From contig CAJTTZ010000001.1 in assembly GCA_910579505.1 (NCBI GenBank), positions 124,001 through 188,000 on the forward strand: a stretch of DNA of 64,000 bases, given 5' to 3'. The notes under the pieces were generated by a model that was not told the DNA's origin, searched no databases, and worked only from the letters and a program-made list of their open reading frames with translations. Positions 17,688 to 25,918 of this stretch are shown here, piece by piece. This DNA comes from an uncultured Lachnospiraceae bacterium (lineage in GTDB: Bacteria; Bacillota; Clostridia; Lachnospirales; Lachnospiraceae). The translations under genes and the position numbers were made by a program. The first letter of the stretch is position 1. Each line of letters begins with the position of its first letter.

Positions 17688-17840
17688 TATTAAGAGCGTA
17701 AAAAGAGATAAAGCGCCAGAAAGAAAAGGAGTGAACTGTTTGTTGAAGAAGACCACGGTATCATAGCGATGGCTATGACATATGAAATTATATTGTGATA
17801 GCCATTGCGTTTCCTAAAGAAAAATAATTAGGAGGCAGCT

Positions 17841-18140
17841 ATGAGCTATAAACGGGCGGATGATATTCTGCCGGAAAATATTCTTGAGATCCTGCAGATG
17901 TATGTGAGCGGCGAGGCGATCTATGTGCCCAAGAAGAAAGAATGCAGAAAAAGATGGGGTTCGTCCACGGGCGTAAATGAGACGCTTCGTATCAGGAACG
18001 AACAGATTCTGGAACAGCATCGGATGGGAACATCGACAAAGGACTTAGCGCTGCAATATTATCTGACGGAAAAGAGCATACAGAGGATTCTCAGGGAAAT
18101 GCAGATGAAACCTCCTATGGAGCAATGCGGATTTGAGTAG
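17841..18140 (+). CDS. CD3324-like small helix-turn-helix protein
   Basis: A 99-residue protein matching the CD3324 family of small Mor-like regulators. The first half holds LPENILEILQMYVSGEAIYVPKK, characteristic of the family; the second half (TKDLALQYYLTEKSIQRILRE) is a helix-turn-helix. AGGAGG precedes the ATG by seven bases. It is followed after 12 bp by the RNHCP gene. Targets are unknown. An 11-bp inverted repeat (gcgatggctat/atagccattgc, 17767-17811) lies just upstream. Confidence 0.75.
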   Translation: MSYKRADDILPENILEILQMYVSGEAIYVPKKKECRKRWGSSTGVNETLRIRNEQILEQHRMGTSTKDLALQYYLTEKSIQRILREMQMKPPMEQCGFE

Positions 18141-18152
18141 GAGGGAAGAAAA

Positions 18153-18578
18153 TTGAATAGGGAAAATAAAAGAAAAACTTTTGAAAAGGGATATTACAAA
18201 AACCATGCCTGCGATGAGAGTTTTGTATGCAAAGTATGCGGGCGGCAGGTAATCCCGGACGGCGCGGGCAGTAAGCACAGAAACCACTGTCCGAATTGTC
18301 TGACAAGCCTGCATGTGGATGTGGAGCCGGGGGACCGTGCCTCGGACTGCGGAGGCTATATGGAGCCGGTGGCGGTCTGGGTCAGAAAAAACGGGGAGTG
18401 GGCGATCATACACCGCTGCCGCCAGTGCGGCGAAATGAGTTCCAATCGCATCGCGGCGGACGACAATCCGATGAAACTGATGTCCATTGCGATGAAGCCG
18501 CTTACTTCCGCTCCGTTTCCGATTGAGCGGATCGAGGAGATGACGAGGCTGATGGGCGGCGCGGGCAGTATATCCTGA
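18153..18578 (+). CDS. RNHCP-domain protein
   Basis: A 141-residue protein named for its RNHCPNC motif, here at residues 46-52. Zinc-binding pairs are CKVC, CPNC, DCGG and CRQCGE, and the order matches the whole family (ESFVCKVCG, then RNHCPNCL, then VHRCRQCGEMSSNRIAADDN-type end). The function of the family is not established; it may bind RNA or zinc. It ends 6 bp before a terminator. Confidence 0.85.
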   Translation: MNRENKRKTFEKGYYKNHACDESFVCKVCGRQVIPDGAGSKHRNHCPNCLTSLHVDVEPGDRASDCGGYMEPVAVWVRKNGEWAIIHRCRQCGEMSSNRIAADDNPMKLMSIAMKPLTSAPFPIERIEEMTRLMGGAGSIS

Positions 18579-18583
18579 AGCTA

Positions 18584-18611
18584 AGAGGCGTGTGGCAGTT
18601 CATACGCCTCT
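18584..18611 (+). terminator. intrinsic terminator after the RNHCP gene
   Basis: Nine-base arms AAGAGGCGT/ACGCCTCTT with a 12-base loop, followed by TTCCTTTTCC. Confidence 0.75.
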
Positions 18612-18744
18612 TTCCTTTTCCCGGAATTGCAGGAATGGAAAGAAAGAGATAACGCTGAAGTCGAAGGCTGAATACTTACGGACAAAAGAGTGGAATTGAG
18701 GGACAGGATAACCATATACAGGGATTTTATGATATGATGACTTT

Positions 18745-19019
18745 ATGGTTGAGAGACTAGGAGGGACAGGCTGTATGAGAATAGAAACGGCTGTCATCCT
18801 GAAAGAGACGGGTGCGTTTATCGGAGACTGCATACAAAATATGAAGCGGTATATTCCTATATGAAATATACAAACGAGGCTTCCTATCAGACAGCTTTGG
18901 CAAATGGCATGAGAAAGGTGAAGGAGTATCCCGATAAAAAGAATGGTATTTCTTATGCCTATGCGATTACGCGCTCGGAGTGGGAAGAAATAAGGAGAGA
19001 TCATCATGTCGATTATTAA
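18745..19019 (+). pseudogene. GNAT acetyltransferase remnant with internal deletion
   Basis: Two pieces of one acetyltransferase are visible in different frames. Piece one (from ATG 18745) reads RIETAVILKETGAFIGDC, the motif-C/D region of GNAT proteins. About 20 bp later another frame reads TKYEAVYSYMKYTNEASYQT and ends YAYAITRSEWEEI, the C-terminal end of the same family. The acetyl-CoA-binding motif A between them is missing, so an internal deletion and frameshift have killed the gene. Its end overlaps the next start by 14 bp. Confidence 0.7.
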
Positions 19020-19788
19020 GGGATTAGAATGGACTTTTGACACAGTGGCGGCACAATATGAAAAACTGCGCCCGGCATATGTGCCGGAATTATATGAAGA
19101 TATTTTTCGGTACAAACAGCTGGATCAGGCAAGCCGTGCCCTGGAGGTGGGGATTGGCGGCGGACAGGCGACCCTTCCGATTTTAAAGACGGGGTGCAAC
19201 GTGACTGCGGTGGAATACGGTGAGAATTTTTCGCGGCTGTGTCGCCAGAAGTTTCGGGAATTTCCCGGCTTTTTGGTGGTGACATCCAAATTTGAGGACT
19301 TTGCCGGTGAGAGTGCTTCCTACGACTTGATTTATTCAGCGTCCGCCTTCCATTGGGTGCCCGAAGAAATCGGTTATCCGAAAGTATTTGATTTACTGAA
19401 AAGCGGTGGTGTCTTTGCGCGCTTTGCAAACCATCCGTATAAAGACAAGGGCAGAGAGGAACTGAGCCAGGCAATCCAGAAAATATATGATGTATATATG
19501 CCAAATGCCATGGAAGGCAGCGAGTACAGTGAAAACGAGGCGGTGGAAAAGGCAGAGACTGCAAGAAAGTACGGGTTTGCGGATATCAGTTACAAACTTT
19601 ACCACAGGACGAGAACTTTTACGGCAAAGGAATATACCGCCCTTCTGGGAACCTATTCCGATCACATGGTGATTGAGGAAGAGACAAGGAAAGCCTTCTT
19701 TTCGGAAATCGAGCGGGCGATTGACCGGCTCGGAGGGCAGATTACCATATACGATACGATTGATCTGCAGCTGGCAAGGAAACCGTAA
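19006..19788 (+). CDS. class I SAM-dependent methyltransferase
   Basis: A 260-residue methyltransferase of the UbiE/TrmO-adjacent type 11 fold. SAM motif I is ALEVGIGGGQATLPIL (residues ~45-60), motif II VTAVEYGENF, and YDLIYSASAFHWV near residue 108 is the post-II motif of this family. The final two-thirds match methyltransferases that act on small molecules. Substrate unknown. AGGAGA precedes the ATG. Confidence 0.88.
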   Translation: MSIIKGLEWTFDTVAAQYEKLRPAYVPELYEDIFRYKQLDQASRALEVGIGGGQATLPILKTGCNVTAVEYGENFSRLCRQKFREFPGFLVVTSKFEDFAGESASYDLIYSASAFHWVPEEIGYPKVFDLLKSGGVFARFANHPYKDKGREELSQAIQKIYDVYMPNAMEGSEYSENEAVEKAETARKYGFADISYKLYHRTRTFTAKEYTALLGTYSDHMVIEEETRKAFFSEIERAIDRLGGQITIYDTIDLQLARKP

Positions 19789-19833
19789 AAACATACTAAA
19801 ATAATAAAACTTAGAATCAGTGAAAATTTAAGT

Positions 19834-19860
19834 AAATGTTTATGAGAAAATGACCGATAT
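19834..19860 (+). promoter_or_regulatory. sigma-28 (FliA/SigD)-like promoter for the flagellin gene
   Basis: AAATGTTT (19834-19841), 11-bp spacer, ACCGATAT (19853-19860); six of eight bases match each half of the TAAAGTTT/GCCGATAA consensus. It lies 66 bp before the flagellin ATG, as expected for a late flagellar gene. Confidence 0.65.
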
Positions 19861-19925
19861 ATAATTAACAATATTTTTTTGGGATACGAGAACGCATGGA
19901 TGCGGCATGAAAGGAAAGGAAGCCT

Positions 19926-21071
19926 ATGATAATAAAACACAATCTTACGGCGATGAATGCAAACCGCATGTTCAATTTGACAAACTCAAGTCAGGCAAAA
20001 TCCACAGAAAAACTATCTTCGGGATATAAAATCAACCGGGCATCGGATGATGCGGCGGGTTTATCCATATCGGAGAAAATGCGCAGACAGGTGAGAGGAC
20101 TCACACAGGCATCCGCCAATGCGGCGGACGGGATTTCCTGTGTGCAGACGGCGGAAGGTGCATTGAATGAAGTCCATGATATGCTGCAGCGCATGGGTGA
20201 ACTGGCGGTAAAAGGAGCAACCGGCACGCTGACTTCGACGGACAGGGATTTTGTCAAAATGGAAATCAGGCAGTTGATGAGCGAGATTGACCGGGTACAG
20301 TCCACCACGTCGTTCAATGAGCAAATTCTGCTTGACGGGACTTTTTCAAATAAAAGTCTGCAGGTAGGGGCGGAGGCAGGGCAGCATATCAGTATCACGA
20401 TCAGAAATATGTGTACGAATGATTTGATTGCCAGCGCGCTTTCCAAGGGAATTTTCTATTATACGAGTAATACGGGTGACTTATGCCAGAAAATAGACAA
20501 TCCGAATCCTGCAAATCCCGGGTATCCTGCGGGCGCAGACGCTGTCTGGATTCCCGGCGGCACCACAACTTGGGCAAAACATGAGTATTGGGATAAGAGT
20601 ATGGTGCATCCATGGCTGAGCGTACAGGGACACCCGCATCTTTTAGGCGCTTATGATTTGACAATTTTTCATTCTTTTTCTTATAGCAGTATCACGGATG
20701 ATACGATAAAAGAAAAGCTTACAAACAATTATCCGGGCAATACGACGGGCGGCAGTGAAGAAGCCATGGTGGATGATACGCCGGATCCCCGTCACTTTGA
20801 TGCCTTGAATGCCTTTGTTAAAAGTGCGATTTCCGATGTGTCAACGGAACGCTCCAAACTGGGCGCCATACAGAACAGGCTGGAGCATACCATTAATAAT
20901 CTGGATAATATTATCGAGAATACCACGTCGGCAGAGTCCTCCATCAGGGATACGGACATAGCCACAGAAATGGTGAGGTATGCCAATAACAATATTCTTG
21001 CGCAGGCGGGACAATCTATGCTGGCGCAGGCAAACCAGAGCAATCAGGGAGTTTTGTCATTACTTCAATAG
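19926..21071 (+). CDS. flagellin
   Basis: A 381-residue flagellin. The conserved N-terminal D0/D1 helices (LTAMNANRMF, STEKLSSGYKINRASDDAAG) and the C-terminal ones (SAISDVSTERSKLGAIQNRL, AQAGQSMLAQANQSNQGVL) are intact, so it should polymerise. Residues ~160-285 are a variable outer domain rich in Gly, Pro, Trp and Tyr with no family resemblance seen. A single-gene unit: sigma-28-like promoter upstream and terminator 35 bp downstream. Confidence 0.95.
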   Translation: MIIKHNLTAMNANRMFNLTNSSQAKSTEKLSSGYKINRASDDAAGLSISEKMRRQVRGLTQASANAADGISCVQTAEGALNEVHDMLQRMGELAVKGATGTLTSTDRDFVKMEIRQLMSEIDRVQSTTSFNEQILLDGTFSNKSLQVGAEAGQHISITIRNMCTNDLIASALSKGIFYYTSNTGDLCQKIDNPNPANPGYPAGADAVWIPGGTTTWAKHEYWDKSMVHPWLSVQGHPHLLGAYDLTIFHSFSYSSITDDTIKEKLTNNYPGNTTGGSEEAMVDDTPDPRHFDALNAFVKSAISDVSTERSKLGAIQNRLEHTINNLDNIIENTTSAESSIRDTDIATEMVRYANNNILAQAGQSMLAQANQSNQGVLSLLQ

Positions 21072-21105
21072 GACAAGGGTTTATGAAAATTACAATGTAA
21101 TATCG

Positions 21106-21137
21106 CAGGGCGCATGGCAGACAGACCATGCGCCCTG
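21106..21137 (+). terminator. intrinsic terminator after flagellin
   Basis: Perfect 12-bp stem CAGGGCGCATGG/CCATGCGCCCTG with an 8-base loop, followed by TTGTTTGT. Confidence 0.85.
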
Positions 21138-21244
21138 TTGTTTGTACAAAGCATAGAAATTTGGTACAGGAATTTGATCCTTTTTACACCCGGCGCCGTT
21201 ATAATATACAGATGCGCATTTTGGAGGAGAGGAGGCGGGGCAAT

Positions 21245-21760
21245 GTGAGCGACGATGAACTGGTCGAAAAAATAAAAGACGGTGACGAAGCGGCGGCTAA
21301 AGAGCTGATCGACCGCTATTACGGCGCTATCCTGCGATATTGTGGCTGGCATTGCGCCGCCCCGGAAAAGGCGGAAGATCTGACGCAGGAAACTTTTCTG
21401 AAGCTGTTTCGCAGCCTGCCAAAGTACAGGGGCAGAAATCAATTCAAGGCCTATCTGTACACAATCGCAAACCGCCTCTGCATCGACGAGAGCAGGAAAA
21501 TGTCCTTCTATTCTCTGGAAGATGCGGAAAGTATTGCAGACAGGCAAAATGAGATTGTGCAGGCGGAGCACAGGGAGGATATCAGGCGTCTTTTGACCGT
21601 TTTGTCTGAGGAACAGAGGGAGGCGGTTATCCTCCGTTTCGGACAGGAACTTGGTTTCTCGGAGATTGCAAAGGTGATGGGATGCAGTATGCGGACGGCG
21701 CAGAGCCGGGTCAGAAACGGGCTAAAGCTGATGAAGAAGGAGTTTGGGGATGAATGGTAG
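21245..21760 (+). CDS. ECF-type RNA polymerase sigma factor
   Basis: A 171-residue sigma-70 factor with only regions 2 and 4, the ECF layout. Region 2 contains DLTQETFLKLFRSLPKYRG and ANRLCIDESRK; region 4 contains LSEEQREAVILRFGQELGFS and an HTH ending RTAQSRVRNGLKLMKKEF. The GTG start is preferred because AGGAGG lies nine bases upstream; an in-frame ATG at 21212 has no ribosome site, and a frame from 21128 would run through the flagellin terminator. It overlaps the next gene by 11 bp and likely controls this operon. Confidence 0.92.
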   Translation: MSDDELVEKIKDGDEAAAKELIDRYYGAILRYCGWHCAAPEKAEDLTQETFLKLFRSLPKYRGRNQFKAYLYTIANRLCIDESRKMSFYSLEDAESIADRQNEIVQAEHREDIRRLLTVLSEEQREAVILRFGQELGFSEIAKVMGCSMRTAQSRVRNGLKLMKKEFGDEW

Positions 21761-22529
21761 GGAATTAAAAATTTATTTGCGGGATTCTCTTGGATGTGGT
21801 GAAGCAATCAGAACCGATAAAAAGGCGGAAACGGTGGTGCGCTGCAGGGAAGTGATGCGCCGGTATGGAGATGGAAGGGAAGAAGAGAGGACGGGCTTCT
21901 GGCAGTTTTTGTCGGATGTTTTCCGATTTGAGGGACTGGCCATCTTTGGTCTGCAGGCGGGGATATTGCTTCCGATCTGTATCTGGCTTGGCACCATAGA
22001 CCACATAATTGACAACGTGTCATATTACATTCCCGCCGTTACACCACTGTTTGCGCTGGCAGTCATACCGCCGCTGCTGCGCAGCCAGTTTTACAGGATG
22101 GGAGAGATGGAGGCGGTGACAAGGGCGTCGGGCGCGGAGATCCTGCTTGCAAAGTTGATTCTTGCCGGGGCGGCGAATCTGATCGGCATTACGGCGGTTT
22201 TATGTCTGGCTATGTATGCGCGGCAGTCCGGCGGGGAACTTGGGCGGATGATTCTGTACGGGCTGGTACCGTATCTGGTCTGTATGACGATTATTCTGCG
22301 GCTGATCAGACTGCGGAAAAAAGAGAGGCTGTCGGTCTGCGCGGTGGCGACGACGGGTTTTTGTGTGGTCTGGCTGATATCGGCGAGCAGGATGCCGCAA
22401 ATTTATGAAACTTACGCAACAGGGGTGTGGATTCTTCTGTTTATTACTTTTGCCGGATTTTTTGGGAGGGAAATAAGATTTATGATCGAGAGAAAAAGGG
22501 AGGGAAAAGGATATGGAATTATCGGTTGA
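21750..22529 (+). CDS. membrane protein of ECF-sigma/ABC operon
   Basis: Not recognised as a named family. The 259-residue protein has a ~65-residue basic cytosolic N-terminus and six hydrophobic helices (from ~70 to 250). Position between an ECF sigma factor and an ABC transporter, and overlap with both (11 and 17 bp), suggests either an anti-sigma/sensor role for its N-terminal part or a transporter subunit. No zinc-binding anti-sigma motif (HxxxCxxC) is present. Confidence 0.7.
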   Translation: MNGRELKIYLRDSLGCGEAIRTDKKAETVVRCREVMRRYGDGREEERTGFWQFLSDVFRFEGLAIFGLQAGILLPICIWLGTIDHIIDNVSYYIPAVTPLFALAVIPPLLRSQFYRMGEMEAVTRASGAEILLAKLILAGAANLIGITAVLCLAMYARQSGGELGRMILYGLVPYLVCMTIILRLIRLRKKERLSVCAVATTGFCVVWLISASRMPQIYETYATGVWILLFITFAGFFGREIRFMIERKREGKGYGIIG

Positions 22530-23382
22530 CCGTCTGACGAAACAGTACGGGAGCAAAATTGCGGTGGACTGTGTCAGTGCGGTTTTGAAGCCGGGGGTAT
22601 ACGGCCTGCTGGGGGAAAACGGCGCGGGGAAAACGACGCTTATGCGGATGCTGTGCGCCATTCTGGAATCCACTTCCGGGGAGGTGTTTTGGGATGGCAG
22701 GGAGGTCGTCTCCATGGGCGCCGAATACAGGGATATCCTTGGGTATCTGCCGCAGGAGTTCGGCTATTATCCGAACTATACGGCGAGGGAGTTTCTGCTG
22801 TATATGGCGGCGCTCAAAGGCATTCCCCGTGATACGGCAAAGAAGCGGGCAGGGGAGCTGCTTAAGATTGTTGGTTTAAACGATGTGGGGACAAAGAAAA
22901 TGAAGACCTTTTCGGGCGGCATGAAGCAGCGGGTGGGGATCGCGCAGGCGCTTTTAAATTACCCGAAGCTGCTGATTTTGGACGAGCCGACGGCAGGGCT
23001 TGACCCGAAAGAAAGGGTGCGTTTCCGCAATCTGATCTCCGACTATGCGGAGGACAGGATCGTCCTTCTATCCACCCATATCGTGTCGGATATCGAAGCC
23101 ATCGCGGACGAGGTGCTGCTGATGAAAAAGGGAAAGGTGATGATGCAGGGAAGCGTTTCGGAGCTGACGGAAAAAGCGGCGGGGAAGGTGTGGGAACTGA
23201 CCGTATCCCCGGATGAAGCAAAAATCTGGCAGGAAAAGGCATCGGTCGCCAATCTGCGGCATGAGGGGGAACAGGTAGTGCTGCGCATACTGTCGGATGA
23301 TAAGCCGGCAGAGGGAGCGGCGCCCTGCGAGGCGGGACTGGAGGATTTGTACCTGTATTCCATGAGCGAATATCCGAAATAG
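22513..23382 (+). CDS. ABC transporter ATP-binding protein
   Basis: A 289-residue ABC ATPase. Walker A GENGAGKTTL (residues ~34-43), Q-loop LPQEFG, signature FSGGMKQRVGIAQALL, Walker B LLILDEPTAGLDP and switch histidine in STHIVSD are all intact. The ~70-residue C-terminal extension resembles that of ABC-2-type drug or lantibiotic exporters. It overlaps the upstream membrane-protein gene by 17 bp and is followed by a membrane gene. Confidence 0.94.
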   Translation: MELSVDRLTKQYGSKIAVDCVSAVLKPGVYGLLGENGAGKTTLMRMLCAILESTSGEVFWDGREVVSMGAEYRDILGYLPQEFGYYPNYTAREFLLYMAALKGIPRDTAKKRAGELLKIVGLNDVGTKKMKTFSGGMKQRVGIAQALLNYPKLLILDEPTAGLDPKERVRFRNLISDYAEDRIVLLSTHIVSDIEAIADEVLLMKKGKVMMQGSVSELTEKAAGKVWELTVSPDEAKIWQEKASVANLRHEGEQVVLRILSDDKPAEGAAPCEAGLEDLYLYSMSEYPK

Positions 23383-23469
23383 GAAGGCAGGAGTGGAGCG
23401 CAGACGGAAACAGGAAGCACGTTGAATCGACTTGCGAGAGAGATACGGAATACCGGGAGGAATTTTTGC

Positions 23470-24720
23470 ATGGAATTATTCAAACTGGAACATAAAAAAC
23501 TATGGCGGAAGAACAGCACCAGAGTCTGCGTCCTGTTATGCTTCTTTTACTGCGTGATATTTGGGAGCGTTCTGATCTATCAGTGGCTCACTTTCGGAAG
23601 TGTAAAAGGCAATACGTCTGTCAGCAGATATTTTGACGGGTACGGGAACATAAGGGCGCGTCAGGATTATTTTCACAAATACGAAGAACTGACGGACGAG
23701 AGTTTGCAGGAATGGGTCAGGGATTATCAGTGCCTTCATGAGGCTTGGGAGGAAGAAAAAAGAACGCAGGGCGCGGTGAGCAGGGAGACCGATCAACAAT
23801 ACGAGAATACGGGCTGGCAGACGGTAAACAGTATGCTTAGGACCCTTTATCCGGAATTGGAGAGAGCGGATATGCGTACTGTCAGGATCATGAGCTGCTA
23901 TGTGGAGCCGGAAAAGCTTACGGGGGTTTATGAGAGAAGGGAGCAGGCGATAGAGATGTTTCTCGATATCAGCGGACAGACGGGGACGGAGAGGGATTAT
24001 CTGCTGCGCATAGGCGCAAAGGTGAAAACGCCATTTTCATGGAAGTGGGTGGAAGGGTGGTCAAATATTCTCGGCAATGCGGTATCTGGACTGGGAAGCG
24101 TGATAGCCTTATTTCTGGCAATCGTCCTTTCGTCCCTGTTTGCCGGGGAGTGGCATGACAATACAAGCCCGCTCCTTTTGACGACGAAAAACGGATGGCG
24201 AAAACTGGCATGTGCAAAGGTGTGCACAGGGCTTTTATTTACGCTTGAATTATTTGCCATGACAGCCGTAGGGATGATCGGTTCACAGCTTGTCTTTCTT
24301 GGGACGGAAGGGTGGGATATGCCCATCCAGACGGTCAAAATGATCGCGATTGCGCCTATGAATATGCTGCAGGCGGAAATCTATGAGTATGCATTTACCG
24401 TGCTTGGCGCGCTGGGCTTTGCGGGCGTCGCGATGCTGTTCTCGGCGCGCTGTAAAAATCATGTGCTGGCGCTGCTTTTAAGTATGGCGGTGGTGTACGG
24501 ACCTATGGTTGTGCGTAACCGCGTACCGGCCCTGATGGAAAAACTGTTTGATTTACTGCCCCTTGTGGGGAGCGGCGCGGATGTGTTCCGCACCAATACC
24601 TTTCATCTATTCGGCTGTTATATCTGGTCACCCTATCTGATTATCTGGGTGCCGTTTGTGATCGGTGTGCTGTGTCTGCCGTCTGCCGTGAGAGGATGGT
24701 CGAGGCGGATGCGGAGATAG
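23470..24720 (+). CDS. ABC-2-type transporter permease
   Basis: A 416-residue membrane protein with a first helix at ~18-40, a long extracytoplasmic loop (~45-200) and five to six further helices after residue 215, the layout of ABC-2 permeases with a large outer domain. The ATG of MELFKLEHKKLW is preceded by GGGAGG. Together with the ATPase it forms an exporter or stress-response transporter; the cargo cannot be told. Confidence 0.82.
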   Translation: MELFKLEHKKLWRKNSTRVCVLLCFFYCVIFGSVLIYQWLTFGSVKGNTSVSRYFDGYGNIRARQDYFHKYEELTDESLQEWVRDYQCLHEAWEEEKRTQGAVSRETDQQYENTGWQTVNSMLRTLYPELERADMRTVRIMSCYVEPEKLTGVYERREQAIEMFLDISGQTGTERDYLLRIGAKVKTPFSWKWVEGWSNILGNAVSGLGSVIALFLAIVLSSLFAGEWHDNTSPLLLTTKNGWRKLACAKVCTGLLFTLELFAMTAVGMIGSQLVFLGTEGWDMPIQTVKMIAIAPMNMLQAEIYEYAFTVLGALGFAGVAMLFSARCKNHVLALLLSMAVVYGPMVVRNRVPALMEKLFDLLPLVGSGADVFRTNTFHLFGCYIWSPYLIIWVPFVIGVLCLPSAVRGWSRRMRR

Positions 24721-24729
24721 GAGATGGAG

Positions 24730-24758
24730 GGGTAAAATTTTGACGTATATTTTATCCC
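24730..24758. terminator. weak bidirectional terminator between convergent genes
   Basis: The arms GGGGTAAAAT/ATTTTATCCC form a stem of about ten pairs between the permease and the convergent AraC gene. It is AU-rich, so its strength is uncertain. Confidence 0.45.
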
Positions 24759-24763
24759 TGCGC

Positions 24764-25675
24764 TTATTTATCACTATTTTGCCATTTTCTCCGATATTCT
24801 GTGGGTGAACAATGTGCATATTCCCGAAATACTTTTCCAAAATAACTGCTGCTCCCCAAACCGCAGTCATGGCTGATCGCTGTAACAGGTTCCTGCCCCC
24901 TTGCTAACATCTGACAGGCGGCTTGCAGACGGTAAGCCCTCATATACTCTACGGGTGTCATGTGCAGACAATCTCGGAACACTCTGTAACATTCCCTTTC
25001 GTTTAGGTATGCTGCCGCCGCAAGCTCCGGGATAGATATTTTCTCCCCATAATGCTCATGAATGTATATCATCATCAGCTTTATTTTATCGTTGCTTTTG
25101 TTATGTTGGTCTTTCTTATCACGCATAGGGCAGGATAATTCAAAAAGCATGAGCCATATTTCCGTGAGGGTTTTCCGCAGTTCTATTTCATACCCAAATT
25201 CATCACTGGACAAACGAAATGATGCGGCAATGAGTTTCAAAATCCTTTCTTCTTCAGCATTGCCCGGAAAAAGCGGGATTATCTCAATCTGCGGGGCCGT
25301 TATGACAGGTGTAATATATTTTTGTTCAATCCTGCTTCCCTGTTCCCCGGCAAGCAGGGACACATCGAAAATATGAAGCAGCTGTATATTCTGTTCTCTC
25401 TGTGATATTGCTTTTGTCATATGGAGTACATTGGAATTTACCATGCCGCCGCTTCCAGCAGGAAACAACAGTTTTCCTCCCGGCGTATCATATTCAATGC
25501 TGCCGCTTTCCATGTAAAAAAGTTCCACCGTCTTGTGCCAGTGCCACGGCACATAACGCCCTATATACTTGTCGAGCTCCGCCCTCGAAGCGATATAGGG
25601 AAAATCTTTTTCAAAACCGGGAAGCAATTCTTCCTTGCTTCCCGTATAAAATTCAATGCTTTGGATATTTTTCAT
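24764..25675 (-). CDS. AraC-family transcriptional regulator
   Basis: A 303-residue regulator. The N-terminal cupin domain carries YVPWHWHKTVELFY near residue 42, the typical ligand-pocket strand of this group. The C-terminal ~100 residues have two helix-turn-helix units, the second ending GLGSSSYFGKVFREYAHCSP, followed by TEYRRKW. It lies downstream of the PTS gene on the same strand and may regulate sugar uptake; this is inference from position. Confidence 0.9.
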   Translation of the reverse strand: MKNIQSIEFYTGSKEELLPGFEKDFPYIASRAELDKYIGRYVPWHWHKTVELFYMESGSIEYDTPGGKLLFPAGSGGMVNSNVLHMTKAISQREQNIQLLHIFDVSLLAGEQGSRIEQKYITPVITAPQIEIIPLFPGNAEEERILKLIAASFRLSSDEFGYEIELRKTLTEIWLMLFELSCPMRDKKDQHNKSNDKIKLMMIYIHEHYGEKISIPELAAAAYLNERECYRVFRDCLHMTPVEYMRAYRLQAACQMLARGQEPVTAISHDCGLGSSSYFGKVFREYAHCSPTEYRRKWQNSDK

Positions 25676-25821
25676 ATCTGTTCATCCCCGTGTTATTATG
25701 TTGTTGATAATTAGCCAGATTCACTTGTCTATTAGTGCATCTGCTTCGTTGGACTTTCCAGCTGCAGCCATCGATGCATCATTGAAAATCCGCCTTGCAG
25801 ATAAATGAACTCTGTTAAAAT

Positions 25822-25860
25822 GGGAACAGGCTGGCTTATAACCGCAGCCAGCATGTTCCC
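25822..25860 (-). terminator. terminator-like hairpin downstream of the PTS gene
   Basis: GGGAACA pairs with TGTTCCC, with an inner GGCTGG/CCAGC stem; on the minus strand the next bases are ATTTTAAC. It lies in the 240-bp gap between the PTS and AraC genes, in which I see no other gene. Confidence 0.5.
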
Positions 25861-25918
25861 TGCTTATGATGAAATATTTATAGCAAATCCTCTGCATAGC
25901 AGGGATAATGCTCACGTT

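Noticed and set aside
17767..17811. Inverted repeat gcgatggctat/atagccattgc as a terminator
   Set aside because: The loop is long (over 20 bases) and no T-run follows; it may be a leftover of the decayed region or an operator for the small HTH gene.
21128..21244. N-terminal extension of the ECF sigma factor
   Set aside because: The extended frame begins inside the flagellin terminator hairpin and has no ribosome site.
25721..25915. A 64-codon minus-strand frame between the PTS and AraC genes
   Set aside because: No ribosome site, and it runs through a terminator-like hairpin.
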